DNA from: Jutongia huaianensis
Lineage (GTDB): Bacteria; Bacillota; Clostridia; Lachnospirales; Lachnospiraceae
DNA: 64,000 nt
Direction: 5' to 3'
NCBI RefSeq assembly: GCF_014384985.1
Contig: NZ_JACRSX010000008.1
Location: 1 to 64,000 of the forward strand
Below, in pieces: positions 25,953 through 34,262 of this stretch (position 1 is its first letter; the number at the start of each line of letters is the position of its first letter). Position numbers and translations under genes: made by a program. The notes beneath the pieces were generated by a model. That model worked only from the letters and a program-made list of their open reading frames with translations. It had not been told where the DNA came from and searched no databases.

Positions 25953-28433
25953 TCATACCTTTTTTAGCTTTGCAAATGAAGATAACATTTTTCGGGTGTT
26001 GCCATTGTCAAAGGCAACGGTTACTTCAAAATCAGAATCACTTGGATTGATCGTCTGTACAACACCCTCGCCAAAGCGCATGTGACGGACACGGTCTCCC
26101 TCGGAATAGTTGAGGGTGACAGATGTATCGGATACAGGTGCTTTTGATTTTGGTGCAGCATAAGAGCTGCCAAAGCCCTTGGAGATCATAGGATTGCCTG
26201 CGAGGAGGTCCAGCCCGCTTTTGCCGCGGGTGTGGCCGGACTGCTTGACACGCTGCTCGGCAGCAGGATTCCAGGTGCCGGTGCCGTAAGATCTGCCGGC
26301 AGAGCCATTACCGTAGGAGCTGCCGGAGAAACCGTTGCTGGTGTTAGAAAAGCTGCCTCGATTACTCTGGCCGGTCCCGAAGGAAATTCCACCCGGCTGG
26401 TGTTTTAAAAACTCAGCTGCACTGACACCACCGGAGGAGGCCGTGGAGGAGCCGGTGCCGGCATGGATCAGGTAACGGGGAATCTCGCTGATAAAGCGGG
26501 AAGGCCGGTTATACTGGTGTTCTCCGTTGCGGAACCGGCTTCTGGCACAGCTCAGGGAGAGCTTTTTCATGGCACGGGTAATGCCCACATAGCAAAGACG
26601 TCGTTCCTCCTCCATTTCCTCGGCAGCCTGCTCCGGATCTTCGCCGTAAACAGCCATGGCACCCGGAAAGATTCCGTCCTCCATACCCACCAGATAAACA
26701 TAAGGAAACTCCAGTCCCTTGGCACTGTGGAGAGTCATCAGCAGAACGATATCGGTGCTGTCATCTACATTGTCAATATCTGCCACCAGGGCAACCTCTT
26801 CGAGAAAGCCTCCAAGCGTGGCGCCGTCTTCCTCATGTTCCTCCTCGTAAGATGCAGCCTTATTGATCAGCTCTTCGATATTTTCAAGACGTGCCTGGGA
26901 TTCCTCTGTGTCATCCTCTGACAGCATTGCTTCATATCCGGTCTGTTCCACCACATCACGGACAAGCTGCTCAATGGAGTAGTCCGGATCCTCCAGACTG
27001 GTACGGAAGGATTCGATGAGTCCTACAAAGCTTCCGAGCTTTGTGGCGCTCCTGCCGATGTTTTCGATATATTCATAATCCCGTAAGGCATTATAAAAGC
27101 TTATGCCATGGATGATCGCATAATTGCTGACCCGGTCAATGGTGGTCAGGCCGATTCCGCGTTTTGGAACGTTAATGATTCGTTTGGCAGAGATATCATC
27201 CATGCCATTTTCAATGGTGCGCAGATAAGCAAGAATATCCTTGATCTCCTTGCGCTGGTAAAAGTTGACGGCACCAACGATGCGGTAGGGGATATTGTAA
27301 TTGATCAGCTTCTCCTCGAAGACACGGGACTGGGCGTTGGTGCGGTACAGTACGGCAAAGTCCTTGTAAGAAGCCTCTCCGTTTTCTACGGCGCGGGCGA
27401 TGGCAGAGGAAACTGCCTCCGCTTCCTCATATTCATTCTCAAATTGGGAATAGTAGATGGAATCTCCTTTGTCCTTGCGGGTCCAGAGAGCCTTTTCTTT
27501 ACGTTTTGTATTATTGTGGATCACAGCGTTGGCTGCATCCAGGATATTCTGAGTGGAGCGGTAATTTTCTTCCAGACGGATCACACGGGTATCCGGATAC
27601 TCCTGCTCAAAGTTCAGAATATTCATAATATTGGCACCACGGAATTTATAGATGGACTGGTCATCATCACCTACGACGCAGAGGTTGTGCTCCACACCAC
27701 CGTTTTCGGAAGGAGTACTTGCCATCAGACTGATCAGCTTAAATTGTGCGGTATTGGTATCCTGATACTCATCCACCATAATGTAGCGGAAACGGTTCTG
27801 GTAATAAGACAGAATGTCCTGATTTTCCTGAAACATCTGGATCGTCTTGCAGATCAGATCATCGAAATCCAGAGCATTGGCATCCCGGAGACGTTTTTCA
27901 TATTCCTGATAGGCGCGGGCATAGATTTCCCGCATTTTGTCGCCCTGTGCTCTCCGGGCATATTCTTCGGGACCGATCAATTCATCCTTCGCATTGGAAA
28001 TTACATTCAGGAAAGCACGTTCCTTGTATTTTTTGGGGTCCAGATCAAGAAATTTGATGATTTCCCGCATCAGGGCGCGCTGGTCGTCGGCATCATATAT
28101 CGTAAAGCTTCGTTTATAACCCAGTACCTCAATATAACGGCGCAGGATCCGGACACAGGTAGAATGGAAGGTACTGACCCAGATATTTTCGGAGCCGTAG
28201 CCCACGATCTGGTCCACACGTTCTCTCATTTCGCCGGCAGCCTTGTTGGTGAAGGTCAGTGCCAGAATGTGATAAGGATTTACATCATAATAATCGATCA
28301 GATAGGCAATGCGGTGTGTGAGAACTCTTGTTTTACCGGAGCCGGCACCGGCAAGGATCAGAAGCGGTCCCTTAAAGTGCTTTACGGCTTCTTCCTGCTG
28401 GGGATTTAATCCCTCTAATATATTTTCCAACAT
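25953..28433 (-). CDS. pcrA: ATP-dependent DNA helicase PcrA (UvrD/Rep family)
   Basis: An 826-residue superfamily 1A helicase that unwinds DNA 3' to 5' in repair and replication. Motifs in order: Q-motif LNPQQ (9-13), Walker A AGAGSGKT (28-35), TFTNKAA, Walker B VDEYQDT, GDDDQSIYKFRGA (motif III), EENYRST (motif IV), TLHSAKGLEF (motif V) and CYVGITRA (motif VI). After about residue 640 there is a Gly/Ser-rich low-complexity linker and a C-terminal Tudor-like domain (EGDRVRHMRFGEGVV) that binds RNA polymerase in PcrA. It follows tyrA by 63 bases. Confidence 0.95.
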   Translation of the reverse strand: MLENILEGLNPQQEEAVKHFKGPLLILAGAGSGKTRVLTHRIAYLIDYYDVNPYHILALTFTNKAAGEMRERVDQIVGYGSENIWVSTFHSTCVRILRRYIEVLGYKRSFTIYDADDQRALMREIIKFLDLDPKKYKERAFLNVISNAKDELIGPEEYARRAQGDKMREIYARAYQEYEKRLRDANALDFDDLICKTIQMFQENQDILSYYQNRFRYIMVDEYQDTNTAQFKLISLMASTPSENGGVEHNLCVVGDDDQSIYKFRGANIMNILNFEQEYPDTRVIRLEENYRSTQNILDAANAVIHNNTKRKEKALWTRKDKGDSIYYSQFENEYEEAEAVSSAIARAVENGEASYKDFAVLYRTNAQSRVFEEKLINYNIPYRIVGAVNFYQRKEIKDILAYLRTIENGMDDISAKRIINVPKRGIGLTTIDRVSNYAIIHGISFYNALRDYEYIENIGRSATKLGSFVGLIESFRTSLEDPDYSIEQLVRDVVEQTGYEAMLSEDDTEESQARLENIEELINKAASYEEEHEEDGATLGGFLEEVALVADIDNVDDSTDIVLLMTLHSAKGLEFPYVYLVGMEDGIFPGAMAVYGEDPEQAAEEMEEERRLCYVGITRAMKKLSLSCARSRFRNGEHQYNRPSRFISEIPRYLIHAGTGSSTASSGGVSAAEFLKHQPGGISFGTGQSNRGSFSNTSNGFSGSSYGNGSAGRSYGTGTWNPAAEQRVKQSGHTRGKSGLDLLAGNPMISKGFGSSYAAPKSKAPVSDTSVTLNYSEGDRVRHMRFGEGVVQTINPSDSDFEVTVAFDNGNTRKMLSSFAKLKKV

Positions 28434-28496
28434 AAATAAAAGGTCCTTTCTATGTATACAGTTTAAAATGTCGGTAGGAGATTGACAATATTATTT

Positions 28497-29396
28497 CTAC
28501 TTTTCAGTGGAAAGTTCGGATGGAAACAGCTTGTCACGATACTCCTTTGCCGTGGCAAAGAAATGATTGATCTCTGTCTCATTTCCCTCTTCAACAGCAT
28601 GCTCCATGGTGTCAAGAAGCCCTCTGTACTCATGTAGAAAATCAAGGATCGCGTCCTTATTTGCCAGACAGATGCTTGTCCACATTTCAGGAGAAGAAGA
28701 GGAAATCCTTGTGATATCCCGGAAACCGCCTGCGGCAAGAAGCTGGTACATCCCCTTGTCGTCCCGTGCCCGGACAGCATTTACCAGAGCAGCAGAGATA
28801 ATATGCGGTGCATGGCTGATACCGGCAGTTGCCTCATCATGCTCCGTTACATCGATCGTTACACAGCGGGATCGGGTTACGTTTTGGACGAATTCCTGCA
28901 TCCACCGGATACTTTCCTCCGGGACCTGATCAGTCGGCGTTAATATGTAATAACAATCCTTCAGAAGAGACGCGAAGGAATATTCATAGCCGATATGCTC
29001 TGTGCCGGCCATAGGATGCCCCCCGATAAAGCAGTGGTCTAATCCCTCCCGATGAACGGCATCGTAAATTTCTCCCTTGACGCTGCCAACATCTGTCAGA
29101 ATACAGTCCTTTTGCAGATATGGCTTGAGTTTTTTCAGATATGCCACGTTGGTGCGGACCGGAGTGCACAGGAAGATGACATCCCAGTCGCGGACTGCTG
29201 TAATATCTGTGGTGATATCTGTGAGGACTCCGTCGGACAAAGCCATTTCCAGCCGGGGATGTTTTTTCGTTTCATAGTAGTTATATGCTGAGATGCGTGC
29301 CTTGGGAAGCTCCTGACGGATACAGCGTGCCACAGAGCCGCCGATCAGTCCCAGACCGATGAAACCAAAGTGTTTTTTTGAGTCTAATAGATCCAT
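28497..29396 (-). CDS. tyrA: Prephenate dehydrogenase
   Basis: A 299-residue enzyme that oxidises prephenate to 4-hydroxyphenylpyruvate for tyrosine synthesis. The NAD-binding GLGLIGGS motif is at residues 14-21, and the substrate His region GGHPMAGTEHIGY is intact. No C-terminal ACT domain and no fused chorismate mutase are present, so feedback control by tyrosine through ACT is absent. It is the first gene of a minus-strand unit with pcrA. No other aromatic pathway gene is adjacent; the shikimate kinase-like gene is 28 kb away. Confidence 0.93.
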   Translation of the reverse strand: MDLLDSKKHFGFIGLGLIGGSVARCIRQELPKARISAYNYYETKKHPRLEMALSDGVLTDITTDITAVRDWDVIFLCTPVRTNVAYLKKLKPYLQKDCILTDVGSVKGEIYDAVHREGLDHCFIGGHPMAGTEHIGYEYSFASLLKDCYYILTPTDQVPEESIRWMQEFVQNVTRSRCVTIDVTEHDEATAGISHAPHIISAALVNAVRARDDKGMYQLLAAGGFRDITRISSSSPEMWTSICLANKDAILDFLHEYRGLLDTMEHAVEEGNETEINHFFATAKEYRDKLFPSELSTEK

Positions 29397-29517
29397 AAGT
29401 TTTCAGTACCTTTCTGTTCTGTTGTATAACGTGTGTCTGGTAAAATATATGGTGAACACCTGTACGGTGTAAACATCCGTAAATTATATTCTAATCGACA
29501 GAATTTAGGGTGTCAAC

Positions 29518-29546
29518 TTGATAATTTCAATCGATGGGGTTATAAT
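29518..29546 (+). promoter_or_regulatory. Promoter of the class A PBP gene
   Basis: TTGATA at 29518-29523 and TATAAT at 29541-29546 with a 17-base spacer, a near-consensus sigma-A promoter 57 bases before the start. Confidence 0.75.
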
Positions 29547-29602
29547 GAAAAAACGTTTGATTAAAGAAATATAATGATTCGCTTCAAAATGGAGGAGCAC
29601 GA

Positions 29603-32350
29603 ATGAAGAAGGGTATAAATCGGGTTAAAATGGGGATAAAAGCACTGGTCGGTGTGATCGGTGGATATCTGGGGGTTATCTCTACGATTCTGGGAACAAT
29701 GCTGGGAATTATGGCGTCCATCTTGGTGGTATGTCTGATTGCGGGAATCTGCGTCTATGTAAAGGTAATACCTATGTTTACGGAGGCAAGAGAGGTGGTC
29801 TTTGACAATCTGGTCAATATGACAGAGGAAGACTTTGTTATGAATGAGGACACCCAGGTATTTGATGACAAAGGAAACAAGATTGGTTCTGTCAATGCGG
29901 GCAGATTTAAGTATACAAAGATTTCAAAAATTTCTCCGTATATTTATAACGGATATATTGCCGTGGAGGATAAACGTTTCAAAACCCATGGGGGCGTGGA
30001 TCTTCTGGCAACCATGCGTGCCAGCGTGGCACTCTTAAAAAACAGAGGAGCGATTACGCAGGGGGGAAGTACCATCACGCAGCAGGTGATCAAAAATAAC
30101 CTTTTGTCCCAGGAGCAGACATTTACCAGAAAGGTGGCGGAGATTCTGCTGGCACCTTCGGTGGAGCAGAAGTTTGGCAAGGACAAGATTATGGAGTTTT
30201 ACTGCAACAGCAATTATTATGGTAACCGGTGCTACGGAGTTGCTTCTGCCAGTAAATATTATTTTGGAAAGAAACCGGCAGATCTGGAGCCGGCGGAGGC
30301 GGCACTTCTGATCGGATTGTCCAATTCACCGGCGGCATATAATCCGGTCGCCCATCCCAAAGAGGCAAAACAAAAGAGAAATGATGTTCTGCTGAAAATG
30401 TATGAGGGAGGAGCGATCACTCAGAAGGAATACAAAAAAGCGGTTAAAACAAAGCTAGAGGTTCTGCAGCTTATGGAGAAAACATCTAATGAAAGTTATT
30501 TGCTCAGCTATGCGGTACATTGTGCGGCATTATCTCTGCTGGAAAAGGAAAATTTTGAATTTAAATATACATTTAAAAATAAAAAAGAATACGAAAACTA
30601 TCAGGCAGAATATGCTTCTGTGTATAGTGCAAAGTGTGATGATATCCGTTCCGGCGGTTATAAGCTTTATACTTCCTTAAATCAGAAAAAACAGAAAAAG
30701 CTTCAGGCGGCGGTTGACAGCGGTCTGGCATACAATACAGAGAAAAATGCAGACAGCGGCAAGTATGCCCTGCAGGGAGCGGCGGTCTGTGTAGATAACA
30801 ATACGAACTATGTTGTGGCTGTTGTGGGAGGGCGCGGCACAAAGGACGCCTACAACAGGGCATATCTGTCTGCACGTCAGTCGGGAAGTTCCATTAAACC
30901 ACTGATTGATTATGCTCCGGGATTTGAGTCAGGACAGTTTTCTCCTTCCACAGTCGTAAATGACCATGCGATCAAAAACGGACCGAAAAACTCCGGGGGA
31001 GGCTATCGTGGAAATGTTCATATCCGAGAAGCGGTAGCTCGTTCGATTAATACCATTGCATGGCAGGTGCTGGAGGCAATTACTCCGGAGTATGGTCTGT
31101 CTTTTCTGGATAAGATGCACTTTCATAACCTCAGTTATGTAGATAATGGCAATATGGCGCTTTCCCTGGGAGGATTTACAGAGGGTGTCCGTGTTGTGGA
31201 TATGGCAAAGGGATATGCCACTCTGGCAAATAACGGAGAGTACAGTGACCGTACCTGCATCAAAAAGATCAGTCATGTATCCGACGGTGTGATCTATAAA
31301 GATGCAGAGGAAAAAACACAGGTTTATTCCAAGGGAGCGGCATGGATAATGACGGATGTTTTGAAAGGCGTTTTTAATGAGAGCTATGGCACTGCCAGGG
31401 CTTTAAAGCTGAATGGTGGTCAGATTACTGCCGGGAAGACCGGTACGACAAACTCCAGCAAGGATGTGTGGTTCTGTGGCTATTCTGCCTATTATACCAC
31501 GGTGGTATGGTGTGGCTATGATACACCGAGAGCCATGCCGGGAACATATGGGGCAACACTTTCCGGTGCCATCTGGAAGAATTATATGAATCAGATCCAT
31601 CAGGATCTGCCTCCGAAGGATTTTGAAAAGCCGGATACGGTATGTCTGGCAAAATATGACAGTAAAGGAAATATTATCGAAGGAACTGAGGTGACGGGGG
31701 ACCGGAAACGCAGTTATGGAATGGACTATTTCGCAACGGATATTCTGGAGGATACCACGGAGTATGTGGATAATGAGACAGATCAGTCAAGGCAGAATAA
31801 GGCGAGGAGTAAGCTGGAAAAATTTGAAAAGATGACCATTACCAGCATCGCCGATTATTATACTTTTACAGAGACATACAACACGTTAAAAAATATGATC
31901 GCTGTGATAAAGGATGACGATGTACGGAAGGAATACAGCACAAGGTGTAAGGATAAATACGACAGCCTCAAGGATGAATCTGTAAAGTGGAAGGATGTTG
32001 TGAAGGCATACGAGGAGCAGCGTTCTGAGGAAAATACCCGTCTTGCGGAGGAGGCAGCCGCAAAGGCGAAGGAAGAAAGAGAGACGCAGACCCGGAAGAC
32101 AAGAATCGCCCTGGCACAAACCAGAATAAAAAAACTGGCGGGATACGATTCTCAGCCGTCGAATGTGAAAGATTTGTTGGAAAAGGCGGAACAGGCGGTG
32201 GAAGCATGTAAATCATATTCGGAATATAATACACTTCATAGTGATTACATCCGGAGTCGTCAGAAGCTTCTGGCTCTGCCAAAGGAAGGGGATCCGACGT
32301 CCGGACAGTCGGATACTGATTCCGGGACAGATAACAGTGATACAGAGTAA
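29603..32350 (+). CDS. Class A penicillin-binding protein (PBP1A-like)
   Basis: A 915-residue bifunctional peptidoglycan synthase. A cytoplasmic basic start is followed by one membrane segment (about 20-55). The glycosyltransferase 51 domain (about 85-260) has Glu122 in AVEDKRF and the GGSTITQQ motif. The transpeptidase domain has SSIK (Ser429, Lys432), SIN in ARSINT and KTG at 612. The C-terminal ~200 residues are a highly charged helical region ending in an acidic Ser/Thr/Asp tail, instead of the Fn3 or PASTA domains seen elsewhere. The start has GGAGG 7 bases upstream. The next gene begins 15 bases later. Confidence 0.93.
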   Translation: MKKGINRVKMGIKALVGVIGGYLGVISTILGTMLGIMASILVVCLIAGICVYVKVIPMFTEAREVVFDNLVNMTEEDFVMNEDTQVFDDKGNKIGSVNAGRFKYTKISKISPYIYNGYIAVEDKRFKTHGGVDLLATMRASVALLKNRGAITQGGSTITQQVIKNNLLSQEQTFTRKVAEILLAPSVEQKFGKDKIMEFYCNSNYYGNRCYGVASASKYYFGKKPADLEPAEAALLIGLSNSPAAYNPVAHPKEAKQKRNDVLLKMYEGGAITQKEYKKAVKTKLEVLQLMEKTSNESYLLSYAVHCAALSLLEKENFEFKYTFKNKKEYENYQAEYASVYSAKCDDIRSGGYKLYTSLNQKKQKKLQAAVDSGLAYNTEKNADSGKYALQGAAVCVDNNTNYVVAVVGGRGTKDAYNRAYLSARQSGSSIKPLIDYAPGFESGQFSPSTVVNDHAIKNGPKNSGGGYRGNVHIREAVARSINTIAWQVLEAITPEYGLSFLDKMHFHNLSYVDNGNMALSLGGFTEGVRVVDMAKGYATLANNGEYSDRTCIKKISHVSDGVIYKDAEEKTQVYSKGAAWIMTDVLKGVFNESYGTARALKLNGGQITAGKTGTTNSSKDVWFCGYSAYYTTVVWCGYDTPRAMPGTYGATLSGAIWKNYMNQIHQDLPPKDFEKPDTVCLAKYDSKGNIIEGTEVTGDRKRSYGMDYFATDILEDTTEYVDNETDQSRQNKARSKLEKFEKMTITSIADYYTFTETYNTLKNMIAVIKDDDVRKEYSTRCKDKYDSLKDESVKWKDVVKAYEEQRSEENTRLAEEAAAKAKEERETQTRKTRIALAQTRIKKLAGYDSQPSNVKDLLEKAEQAVEACKSYSEYNTLHSDYIRSRQKLLALPKEGDPTSGQSDTDSGTDNSDTE

Positions 32351-32365
32351 GATGGGGGAAAAAGC

Positions 32366-32866
32366 ATGGACAAGAGAGTACAGGATTCCGTGATCGCCAA
32401 GCAGGAAAAGGCGGCGAGACAACAGGAGCTTTTGGAAAAAAAGAGACAGGCCCGTGCGGAGTATAATATTTCAGGAGGCCGTTCCGGGGAGCAGAGAGAA
32501 AAAAAGCATCAGGAACAGGTTCTGAAAAAACAGCAGAAGCAGTTAGAGATCCGTCAGGAAAAACAGGAAAAAAAGAAAAAACGATTTTCCAAATCATTTC
32601 AGAAGGCCGTTGCATTTGATGATGCAGAGGGAGTTTCTGTCAGCGAATGGTTTTTAAGTGTCTGCTGGATCAAGATTCCGGTGATTGGATTTATTTATGT
32701 TTTGGTTCTCGCATTAAGCAAGAAGACACACCCGGCTAAAAAGAATTTTGCAAGAGGATATCTGATCTATCGCTGTCTTGTACTGATATTGTCGGTGACG
32801 GTATTATATGTTTTATATCAGATAGGATTAAACTTTATCGATCAGATGTTATCCTTTGTAAAGTAA
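32366..32866 (+). CDS. Small membrane protein with charged N-terminal half
   Basis: A 166-residue protein. The first ~85 residues are extremely rich in Lys, Gln, Glu and Arg and likely form a cytoplasmic coiled helix. Two hydrophobic segments follow (about 100-122 and 137-157) with KKTHPAKKNFARGYLIYR between them. The segment WIKIPVIGFIYVLVLAL and the FARGYL motif resemble small conserved membrane proteins of Clostridia of unknown function. With only 15 bases between it and the PBP gene, it is almost surely co-transcribed and may act with the PBP. Confidence 0.65.
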   Translation: MDKRVQDSVIAKQEKAARQQELLEKKRQARAEYNISGGRSGEQREKKHQEQVLKKQQKQLEIRQEKQEKKKKRFSKSFQKAVAFDDAEGVSVSEWFLSVCWIKIPVIGFIYVLVLALSKKTHPAKKNFARGYLIYRCLVLILSVTVLYVLYQIGLNFIDQMLSFVK

Positions 32867-32997
32867 TATTTACTCCTGCTGCCGGCATAAGATACAAGGA
32901 AAATCTGCGAGATGGCTGCCGGTTTGAAACGAATTCTGCATAGCAGTGATACACTTCCGGTTCCGGGCTTGCAGGTGGAGAGAGGGGACAGTGGGTT

Positions 32998-34164
32998 ATG
33001 GAGAAAGAACGGCCTGCAGTGAGATCGGGTAAGGTTGTGGCAGTATACTGCCGGGTTTCAAAAAGGGAGGAAGGGGAAAGCAGAAGCATTGAGAATCAGC
33101 GTTGTCTTGCAAGGGACAAGATTGCGCAGGATGAGGTGTTGTCACAATACCGGATCTGTTATTTTTCGGATGATGGTTATACAGGAACAAATATGAACCG
33201 GCCGGCAGTAAAAAAGCTGCTTGCCGGTATTTTTTCAGGAAAAATACAAGCTCTTGTTGTGAAGGATTTTTCCAGGTTATCCAGAGATCATCTGGTGTTA
33301 GCGGAGCTTTTGGAAAACATATTTCTTCGTTATCCCGTGAGGGTTATTTCTATTGCGGATCATTTTGACAGTGATCACGACCGGCCGGGGTTGGAAAATG
33401 GCATTAAAAATCTTTTTTATGAGTATTACTGCAGGGATATTTCCAATAAAACAAAAAAGGCACTGCAGGTGAAGCGGCAGAATGGAAAAGGGCGGACCGG
33501 GAAATGTCCGTTTGGTTATGAGAGGGATCCACAGGGGCAGCTTATGATCAATCCGGTGGAGGCGGAGATTGTCCGAAAGATTTTTGATCTGTGTCTGGAG
33601 GAAAAGAATTGTCCGGAGATTGCAGAACAGATGGCAAAAGAAAATAATATGCGGAGATGGAGTGCGGCGGTTGTATGGAGGATGCTGCATGATCCGGTAT
33701 ATATGGGCCAGGATCTATGGCACAAAAGTGAAAGCATTTACCGAAATGGATTTGCCCGGGTGGAGCTCCCGAAAGAAAAATGGAATGTGCGGGATAAAAG
33801 CCATCCGGCGATTATTGACAGGGAAGTGTATGAAAAGATTAAAACCAGATATCCGGAAACAGGTGGAGAAAACAAAAAACGAAGAAAACGTCATATGTTT
33901 CATGGCATAACGAAGTGCGGCGTGTGCGGCATGGCATTATGCCGTCATAGAAACAGGGCAGGTTTGCTGATCTGTAACAAACATCCGGAACAGGTTCAGA
34001 TTTCGATCTCATGCCTGTGGGAAATTCTTCGGGAGTTTTTTGACCTCAACAATGAAAATAGTTCCCGGATCTTTATGAAAATTTTTGTTCAAAAAATTTT
34101 TGTTGATGGTAGAAATATAAGGATTCAGGCGAAAGTCATTATTGAAAATGACCTTATATTATGA
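32998..34164 (+). CDS. Serine site-specific recombinase, short form
   Basis: A 388-residue serine recombinase. The resolvase domain has the nucleophile Ser21 in YCRVSK, DDGYTG and DFSRLSRD (conserved Arg pair). Next come a Recombinase domain (about 165-260, GKCPFGYERDPQGQL...) and a zinc-ribbon-like part (CGVCGMALC, later Cys residues). Large serine recombinases usually have another 100-200 residues with a long coiled coil; here the protein stops soon after the zinc ribbon. No matching element ends, excision genes or cargo are seen around it. It may be a degenerate mobile-element remnant or a domesticated enzyme. A GGAGAGAGGGG site lies about 11 bases before the start. Confidence 0.85.
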   Translation: MEKERPAVRSGKVVAVYCRVSKREEGESRSIENQRCLARDKIAQDEVLSQYRICYFSDDGYTGTNMNRPAVKKLLAGIFSGKIQALVVKDFSRLSRDHLVLAELLENIFLRYPVRVISIADHFDSDHDRPGLENGIKNLFYEYYCRDISNKTKKALQVKRQNGKGRTGKCPFGYERDPQGQLMINPVEAEIVRKIFDLCLEEKNCPEIAEQMAKENNMRRWSAAVVWRMLHDPVYMGQDLWHKSESIYRNGFARVELPKEKWNVRDKSHPAIIDREVYEKIKTRYPETGGENKKRRKRHMFHGITKCGVCGMALCRHRNRAGLLICNKHPEQVQISISCLWEILREFFDLNNENSSRIFMKIFVQKIFVDGRNIRIQAKVIIENDLIL

Positions 34165-34170
34165 TATAAT
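34142..34170 (+). promoter_or_regulatory. Promoter of the giant secreted protein gene
   Basis: TTGAAA at 34142-34147 and TATAAT at 34165-34170 with a 17-base spacer. The promoter overlaps the last codons of the recombinase gene and lies 92 bases before the surface protein start. Confidence 0.7.
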
Positions 34171-34197
34171 TTAAAACAATTGTAGTTCCTGTGGAGA

Positions 34198-34220
34198 ATG
34201 GCATATTCATGCCGTGTTTT
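34198..34220 (+). terminator. Weak hairpin after the recombinase gene
   Basis: ATGGCAT (34198-34204) pairs with ATGCCGT (34209-34215) followed by GTTTTT. It lies downstream of the 34142 promoter, so it could also act as a leader hairpin of the next gene. Confidence 0.4.
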
Positions 34221-34234
34221 TCGTATTCATGAAT
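34204..34234. repeat. TATTCATG direct repeat and palindrome in the surface protein leader
   Basis: TATTCATG occurs at 34204-34211 and 34224-34231, exactly 20 bases apart. The second copy is part of the 10-bp palindrome ATTCATGAAT (34225-34234). Confidence 0.45.
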
Positions 34235-34262
34235 TACAAAATAAAATCAAAGGAGAGAAAAA

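Noticed and set aside
27108..28409. 433-residue open frame on + opposite pcrA
   Set aside because: It lies wholly antisense to the clearly conserved pcrA helicase motifs, has no ribosome binding site I can see, and its product is a low-information hydrophobic sequence. A shadow of pcrA codon use.
31968..32615. 215-residue open frame on - across the PBP tail and next gene
   Set aside because: Crosses two real genes on the other strand, Pro/Phe-rich composition, no start signal.
32867..34262. Invertible promoter flanked by inverted repeats next to the recombinase
   Set aside because: I looked for matching inverted repeats on both sides of the promoter at 34142-34170 and found none longer than chance; only a direct repeat and a short palindrome.
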